Origin: Verrucomicrobiota bacterium
Lineage (GTDB): Bacteria; Verrucomicrobiota; Verrucomicrobiia; Limisphaerales; UBA1096
Assembly: GCA_003972865.1 (NCBI GenBank)
Contig: QOAX01000093.1
Coordinates: 1-5,683, forward strand
Direction: 5' to 3'
Length of the DNA: 5,683 nucleotides
Each line of letters starts with the position of its first letter. Position 1 is the stretch's first letter. Both the position numbers and the translations under genes were made by a program. Shown one piece after another: positions 1 through 4,146 of the stretch. Under the pieces are notes generated by a model. The model worked only from the letters and a program-made list of their open reading frames with translations. It ran no database searches and was not told the DNA's origin.

Positions 1-1715
1 CCAAACTCGGTGTAGTCGCGCTTGCCTTGCTCGTAATATTTTGTGCCGGCGACGGACACGATGTACACGGTGCCTTCGGCGGCAGTGCCCGCCTTCTTTT
101 GACCATTCATCGGGTAAGTGCGTAGGTAGGCGTGGTCGTGCCCCTGCAGTGCCATGTCGAGGTGGTACTTGTCGAAGAGCGGGGTCCACTGGTCGCGGAT
201 GCCGGGGTTGTCTCGCTCCGGCTTGGAGGAGTAGGCGGGATGGTGGTAGACGGCGAATTTCCACGTTGCCGTGCTGCTCTTCAGCGCGTTCTCGAGCCAG
301 GCGGACTGGCTTTCCGGTGTCAGGTTGCTGTCGAGCACGAAGAACTCGGCGTTGCTATACCGGAGCGTGTAGGCGCGTTCCGGCTCGATGCTCTCCGGGC
401 CGTTTTTCGGGAGGTCAAACATCTGCAGGTACATTCCGGGGTGGCCGCCCTGGTTTTCGTGGTTGCCGATGGCGGGGACGATGGGGCGGCGGTCGTAGAT
501 GCCCCGCGCGCTGTGAAAGAGGCTGTCCCAGTCGTCCCGTTCGTTGCCCCGGTTCACGAGGTCGCCGGCCATGATGTAAAACGCCGCGTCGGGCCGCTGG
601 CGGAATGCGTTGTGAACGAGGCTGCCCCAGCGCTCGAGCCCGTTCTGAGCGTCGCCCATGTACACGAACGAGAACGGCTCCGTCCGGCCCGGCGCGGTGG
701 TGAACTCGGCCATCTCCGACCAGCCATCGTCCGAGCCGTCGCCGACGGAGTACAGGTAGGTCGTGTCCGGCTCGAGGCCGGTGAGCGTGGCCGTGTGCCG
801 GTGGACGACCGGGTCGTTCAGCAGGTTGGCATCCTCCATCCTGAACGTTGTGGCCTTGGCCCGCTTGGGCCGGGCCGGCTGGAATCGGTTGTAGGCTGAT
901 TTTTTCACCCACTGCACCTGGCCCTTGGCCACGCCCGTCCCGGTGCGCCATTGGATGGTTTGGGTCGTCTGCGGGTCGCCGCTCCACGTCAGGATGATTT
1001 GATCCGGCTTGGCCAGGGCCGGGTGGTTCGTGTTGTGGAACAGGTTGATGAGCTTGGCGTCATCGCGGCTTTCATACTGGGTGCGGATCACGGTCAGCCC
1101 GGAGAGCACGCCGGGCAGCACCGGCAGCTTGGGCATTGCCTCGGGGCGGTCCACGAACGGCTGGAGCCCGTCTTTCAGCGTGCCGATTCGGAGCTGGCCG
1201 GGATACAGCTCGGTGACCTCCAGCTTCGGCTGCGTCTTGAGTGGCATCAACGCCACGATGAAATGGGCATCGCCGCCGGTCAGCGAGTTGACGCCAAGAC
1301 CGATCCTGCCGGCCTCGAAGTCCTTCATCCAAAAATCCGTCTCCGTGCCCTGAATGGTGATTTTAAAGCCCATCGGCGCGAAGCCGCGCTCCTTCAGCCA
1401 GAACGGTTTGTCCCCCATGGCCGCGTCGCGGATGATGATCACCTTCACGGGCGCGTTGACGCGGAAGGTGATGTGCTCGGTCGCCAGCGTGTGAAGCTCC
1501 TTTTCCGTGAGCAGCGACTTGGCCCTGGCGGCATCCATCGCGAGCAGCTCCTTCTGTGGGATTGTTTTGCGGAACCGATCGATGATGCCGGCCACCGTGT
1601 CGTGCACCGACGGATGCTGCCCAACATGCGCCTGGCCAAGGGCGGTGGATAACAAAAACGCGGCCAAGGCTGCGAGCGGACATCGTCTTTGGGTGTGGTT
1701 TAACATGCTGGTCAT
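1..1715 (-). CDS. Secreted purple-acid-phosphatase-type metallophosphoesterase, C-terminus cut by the window edge
   Basis: Probable exported hydrolase of phosphate esters with a two-metal centre. 571 full codons are visible and the reading frame runs off the left edge. Residues 1-29 look like a Sec signal peptide (RR near the N-terminus, hydrophobic LAALAAFLLSTALG, possible cleavage after GQA). Residues 35-210 are an N-terminal region I do not recognise. Residues 236-341 resemble the fibronectin-like purple acid phosphatase N-terminal domain (LEPDTTYLYSVGDG). From about 347 comes a calcineurin-like metallophosphatase domain with its motifs in order: GDAQ (354-357), GDLVNRG (384-390), GNHE (418-421), YHHPAYSS (490-497) and GHDHAY (525-530). 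The Tyr of the purple acid phosphatase GDxxY motif, which binds the ferric ion, is Asn388 here, so the enzyme is probably not a true purple enzyme. I chose ATG 1715 because the signal peptide begins just after it; ATG 1706 (residue 4) is equally possible, and neither has a good Shine-Dalgarno. The frame stays open upstream to an ATG at 1838, but that extension is low-complexity (SSPPAGGSGRRRR) and would bury the signal peptide. It is divergent from the DUF1501 gene. Family call is firm; substrate unknown. Confidence 0.9.
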   Translation of the reverse strand, partial: MTSMLNHTQRRCPLAALAAFLLSTALGQAHVGQHPSVHDTVAGIIDRFRKTIPQKELLAMDAARAKSLLTEKELHTLATEHITFRVNAPVKVIIIRDAAMGDKPFWLKERGFAPMGFKITIQGTETDFWMKDFEAGRIGLGVNSLTGGDAHFIVALMPLKTQPKLEVTELYPGQLRIGTLKDGLQPFVDRPEAMPKLPVLPGVLSGLTVIRTQYESRDDAKLINLFHNTNHPALAKPDQIILTWSGDPQTTQTIQWRTGTGVAKGQVQWVKKSAYNRFQPARPKRAKATTFRMEDANLLNDPVVHRHTATLTGLEPDTTYLYSVGDGSDDGWSEMAEFTTAPGRTEPFSFVYMGDAQNGLERWGSLVHNAFRQRPDAAFYIMAGDLVNRGNERDDWDSLFHSARGIYDRRPIVPAIGNHENQGGHPGMYLQMFDLPKNGPESIEPERAYTLRYSNAEFFVLDSNLTPESQSAWLENALKSSTATWKFAVYHHPAYSSKPERDNPGIRDQWTPLFDKYHLDMALQGHDHAYLRTYPMNGQKKAGTAAEGTVYIVSVAGTKYYEQGKRDYTEF

Positions 1716-1803
1716 TGGGTCGATGCGGCGTCGGCGCCCGGAGCCACCGGCGGGCGGGGACGCTATGCCACTTGGCCCAGTGATGCACGACCAAAGCGCC
1801 AGA

Positions 1804-1817
1804 CGCTTGGCCAAGCG
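1804..1817. repeat. Perfect 14-bp palindrome in the divergent intergenic region
   Basis: CGCTTGGCCAAGCG reads the same on both strands with no spacer, which fits a dimeric-protein site better than an RNA hairpin. It lies 89 bp upstream of the metallophosphoesterase start and 99 bp upstream of the DUF1501 start. With the following GG it contains one copy of the recurring TTGRYCAAGCGGG motif (1807-1819). The sequence is seen directly; any binding role is inference. Confidence 0.55.
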
Positions 1818-1841
1818 GGTGGGAAAAGGGGGTTGCATTGA

Positions 1842-1854
1842 TTGGTCAAGCGGG
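1842..1854 (+). repeat. Second TTGRYCAAGCGGG copy, direct repeat of 1807-1819
   Basis: TTGGTCAAGCGGG matches 1807-1819 at 12 of 13 positions, in the same orientation, with starts 35 bp apart. The single difference (T for C) breaks the central palindrome. The copy lies 61 bp before the DUF1501 ATG, in a region where an operator or activator site could sit. I found no convincing -35/-10 pair around it. Confidence 0.5.
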
Positions 1855-1907
1855 CAACATCCGCCGTGAACCGGTGGCAGCGAGTAACACGTGCCGCCAA
1901 CGGTAGC

Positions 1908-1913
1908 AGGGAG
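1908..1913 (+). promoter_or_regulatory. Purine-rich ribosome binding site for the DUF1501 gene
   Basis: AGGGAG precedes the ATG at 1916 with only 2 bases between, shorter than the usual 5-9. It is the best Shine-Dalgarno-like run near this start and supports it weakly. The Tat motif beginning at residue 17 gives stronger support for a start here. Confidence 0.4.
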
Positions 1914-1915
1914 CG

Positions 1916-3253
1916 ATGCTGAGTATCTACGGGAATTCTTCCGGGCGATTTTGTGATGGCGTCAGTCGGCGCAATTTCCTCAGGATCGGCGGCTTGGGCA
2001 TGGGCGGGCTGGCGTTGCCGGAGTTGCTGCGGGCCTCTGCGCTCTCGGGCGGCGGCAAGCGCGAAAAATCCATCATCATGATTTACCTGCCCGGCGGCCC
2101 GCCGCATCAGGACATGTACGACCTGAAGATGGATGCGCCGAGGGAGATTCGCGGGGAGTTCAAGCCGATTCGCACCACCGTGTCCGGCATTCAAATCAGC
2201 GAGATGCTGCCGCTGATCGCCAAGCAAATGCACCGGGCGACGCCGATCCGCTCCATCGTTGGCGCACGCGACGAACACTCGAACCACATCTGCTTCACCG
2301 GTCACACGCTTGGTTCGCAAAAACCGCCGGGAGGCTGGCCCACCTTTGGCGCGGTGATTTCCAAAATGCAGGGCGCGCACAATCCTGCGCTGCCGCCTTT
2401 CGTCGGGCTCGAGCCGAGGATGAAGCATCGCCCGTACAATGCCGCCAAGCCCGGTTTTTGTGGCGTGGCTCACAAGTCGTTCCGGCCCGAAGGCGACGGC
2501 AAGGAGGACATGACGCTCAAGGGCATCAGTCTCGACCGGCTGAAGGATCGGATGGGGCTTCTGCAGAGTTTCGACCAGTTTCGCCGTGACGTCGATGCTG
2601 CCGGCTTGATGGAGGGGATGGATGCCTTCAACCAGCAGGCGTTCGGCATCCTGACCTCAAGCCGCCTGGCCGAGGCGCTCGACCACACCCGCGAACCCAA
2701 GCGCACGATCGAGATGTACGGCAAGGGCGACACGGGCATTCGCGGCGACGCGGCTCCGCGCATCCTCGAGCAATTCCTCGTCGCCCGCCGCTTGGTCGAG
2801 GCCGGCGTGAGAGTGGTCACCGTGGCGTTCAGTTTTTGGGATTGGCATGGCAACAACTACGGCAACGCCCGCAGCGACATGCCGATGTTCGACCAGGGCG
2901 TCTCGGCGCTCATCCGGGATCTGCACGATCGCGGCCTGGACAGGGACGTGGCTGTCTGTGCTTGGGGCGAGTTCGGCCGCACGCCGAAAATCAACAAGGA
3001 CGGCGGCCGCGATCATTGGCCACGCGTGTCGTGCGCGCTGCTGTCCGGCGGCGGCATGAAGCACGGTCAGGTGATCGGCGCGACCGACCGCTTGGGCGGC
3101 GAGGCCTCCGAGCGGCCGGTGCATTTCATGGAGGTGTTGGCCACGCTGTACCACCATGTCGGCATCGACACCGACACGGCGACGCTGCCGGACCTCACCG
3201 GCCGGCCGCACTACATCACCGACGGCCACAAGCCGATTCACGAGCTCATCTGA
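1916..3253 (+). CDS. DUF1501 family protein with Tat signal
   Basis: Complete 445-residue protein of the DUF1501 family (PF07394), abundant in Planctomycetota and Verrucomicrobiota and, to my knowledge, placed in the alkaline phosphatase/sulfatase-like clan. No reaction has been established for it. Residues 17-23 are SRRNFLR followed by hydrophobic IGGLGMGGLALPELL, a twin-arginine export signal, so the protein probably acts folded in the periplasm or at the envelope. Family landmarks seen in order are YLPGGPPHQDMYD (57-69, a likely metal-site region near the start of the fold), ARDEHSNH (117-124), WDWHGNN (308-314), GEFGRTPKIN (351-360), GRDHW (364-368), and the C-terminal DLTGRPHYITDG..PI.EL (426-444). 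Length is within the usual range and no lesion is visible. DUF1501 genes often follow a DUF1549/DUF1553 cytochrome gene; here the upstream neighbour is a divergent metallophosphoesterase, so the usual partner is absent. The gene ends 28 bp from the convergent pseudopilin gene. Family call is secure; function unknown. Confidence 0.95.
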   Translation: MLSIYGNSSGRFCDGVSRRNFLRIGGLGMGGLALPELLRASALSGGGKREKSIIMIYLPGGPPHQDMYDLKMDAPREIRGEFKPIRTTVSGIQISEMLPLIAKQMHRATPIRSIVGARDEHSNHICFTGHTLGSQKPPGGWPTFGAVISKMQGAHNPALPPFVGLEPRMKHRPYNAAKPGFCGVAHKSFRPEGDGKEDMTLKGISLDRLKDRMGLLQSFDQFRRDVDAAGLMEGMDAFNQQAFGILTSSRLAEALDHTREPKRTIEMYGKGDTGIRGDAAPRILEQFLVARRLVEAGVRVVTVAFSFWDWHGNNYGNARSDMPMFDQGVSALIRDLHDRGLDRDVAVCAWGEFGRTPKINKDGGRDHWPRVSCALLSGGGMKHGQVIGATDRLGGEASERPVHFMEVLATLYHHVGIDTDTATLPDLTGRPHYITDGHKPIHELI

Positions 3254-3268
3254 CCCCGCTTGGTCAAG
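3254..3268 (-). repeat. Third copy of the palindrome-like motif, in the convergent gap
   Basis: On the minus strand this reads CTTGACCAAGCGGGG, so it contains TTGACCAAGCGGG, matching the two upstream copies under the consensus TTGRYCAAGCGGG. It begins at the base after the DUF1501 stop codon and fills half of the 28-bp gap. Being between two gene ends, it cannot be a promoter operator for either of these genes, which argues for a broader role or for a genomic repeat. Confidence 0.45.
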
Positions 3269-3280
3269 TGCCAGGCCAAG
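3259..3280. terminator. Possible shared hairpin between the converging genes
   Basis: CTTGGT (3259-3264) can pair with GCCAAG (3275-3280): five Watson-Crick pairs and one G-T wobble around a 10-base loop. It sits exactly between the DUF1501 stop (3251-3253) and the pseudopilin stop (3282-3284), where a two-way terminator would be expected. No T-run follows on either strand, so it is not a canonical intrinsic terminator. The left arm overlaps the repeat motif, so the hairpin may be incidental. Confidence 0.25.
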
Positions 3281-3281
3281 G

Positions 3282-4016
3282 TCACCACCACGTGTAACCG
3301 GGATCCGGCTTTGGCCCGGTGTAGTTCCAGTTGTACGCCTCGTCGGGGAACTCGAAAAACTCGGTGTGACCGTCTCCCAGCAGCACGTTGAACCGGTATT
3401 GGCCGTGGTAGTTGTGCCATTGGCTCCAGAGGTGCGTTTTTTTTCGGTCCGCCCACCACGGCCAGTCGCCGGTCACCAGCTTGTTCGACGGGCTGCGGCT
3501 CATCTCGGACGATTTCATCGGGCGCCGCGAACTGCGCAGCCCGTGGCTTGAGTCGCCGGTGACATGCTGGATGCGCAGCGTCTCCACCGACCACACGGTC
3601 AGGTAGCTGTTGCCCCAGCCGTCGTAGCAGCTCCGGATTTTTCTCGGGAACTTGTCGATGTGCAGCGAGTCGCCCTTGTCGGCCGGGCAATGGAACACGC
3701 CGAACGAGGGCGCGTACGCGTTCAGCGGCCGTTTCTCCGGCGCCACCAGGCCGCCGTGCAGGGTCATCACGCCCTTCTTGCCGCCGAGCGTGCCCCACTG
3801 CGAATAGGCCGGGTAGTAGTCCTCGTTGTCATTGACATACATGGCGAACGCCAGCGCATGCTGGTGGAGGTTGCTGTTGCAGCGGGCGGCCTTGCTTTTC
3901 TCCTTCGCACGGCCAAGCGCGGGCAGGAGCAGCGAGGCGAGGATGGCGATGATCGTGATCACGACCAGCAACTCCACCAACGTGAAGCCATTCCGTCGTG
4001 AAGCCTCGCTTTTCAT
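3282..4016 (-). CDS. Type II pseudopilin-like protein with prepilin N-terminal cleavage/methylation domain
   Basis: Complete protein of 244 residues from ATG 4016. The leader MKSEASRRNG is followed by FTLVELLVVITIIAILASLLLPALGRAKEKSKA (residues 11-43 in all): a prepilin peptidase site after Gly10, N-methylated Phe11, conserved Glu15, and a hydrophobic helix that anchors the protein in the inner membrane before assembly. The C-terminal domain has FHCPAD (108-113) and RFNVLLGDGHTEFF (208-221), resembling the H-X9-DG motif of large PVC pseudopilin families; here the spacing from His204 to DG is ten. The frame stays open upstream to ATG 4214, which would give 310 residues, but that extension would displace the class III leader, cross the 18-bp palindrome at 4076-4093 and overlap the divergent gene. 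No strong Shine-Dalgarno precedes 4016. No secretion ATPase or other pilin gene is visible nearby. It may be a minor pseudopilin or a surface protein using this leader; its partner is unknown. Confidence 0.88.
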   Translation of the reverse strand: MKSEASRRNGFTLVELLVVITIIAILASLLLPALGRAKEKSKAARCNSNLHQHALAFAMYVNDNEDYYPAYSQWGTLGGKKGVMTLHGGLVAPEKRPLNAYAPSFGVFHCPADKGDSLHIDKFPRKIRSCYDGWGNSYLTVWSVETLRIQHVTGDSSHGLRSSRRPMKSSEMSRSPSNKLVTGDWPWWADRKKTHLWSQWHNYHGQYRFNVLLGDGHTEFFEFPDEAYNWNYTGPKPDPGYTWW

Positions 4017-4075
4017 CGGGACGAGCAGCGAACCTACGCGCCCGCCTGTGGGGTGGCAAGCGGCAAACCGCCTGC

Positions 4076-4093
4076 TGCGCTTGGCCAAGCGCA
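4076..4093. repeat. Perfect 18-bp palindrome in the divergent gap
   Basis: TGCGCTTGGCCAAGCGCA is identical on both strands over 18 bp and is the best-formed member of the TTGRYCAAGCG set. It lies 60 bp before the pseudopilin start and 54 bp before the cytochrome-FGE start, nearly midway, so a bound protein could affect both. Having no loop, it is a better candidate for a DNA site than for an RNA hairpin. The palindrome is directly visible; the role is inferred. Confidence 0.6.
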
Positions 4094-4142
4094 ACCCGCC
4101 GATTGACATTGACAGCCACTCCACGGACATTACCCGGCCTTT

Positions 4143-4146
4143 GGAG
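4143..4146 (+). promoter_or_regulatory. GGAG abutting the start codon of the cytochrome-FGE gene
   Basis: GGAG touches the ATG at 4147 with no spacer, so it cannot act in the standard way for that codon. Relative to the in-frame GTG at 4159 it is 12 bases away, slightly long. Either start keeps the signal peptide. The ATG is preferred, but the start is not settled by this site. Confidence 0.25.

Noticed and set aside
132..899. Plus-strand open frame (255 codons) at the left end
   Set aside because: It is antisense to the metallophosphatase motifs GNHE, GDLVNRG and GDAQ, which define the real gene on the minus strand.
951..1652. Plus-strand open frame (233 codons)
   Set aside because: It is a shadow of the metallophosphoesterase N-terminal half; its composition (repeated RV, GQ, EH) shows no domain.
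1716..1838. Upstream in-frame ATG (1838) for the metallophosphoesterase
   Set aside because: The added residues are low-complexity, cover the intergenic palindrome, and would place the signal peptide internally.
1763..2473. Minus-strand open frame (236 codons) across the DUF1501 start
   Set aside because: It overlaps the Tat signal and conserved N-terminal motifs of DUF1501 on the other strand, and its product is Arg/Ala-rich without motifs.
4103..4114. Tandem TTGACA TTGACA hexamers resembling -35 boxes upstream of the cytochrome-FGE gene
   Set aside because: No TATAAT-like hexamer lies at 16-18 bp from either, so a sigma70 promoter is not supported; it is probably chance in ATTGAC-rich sequence.
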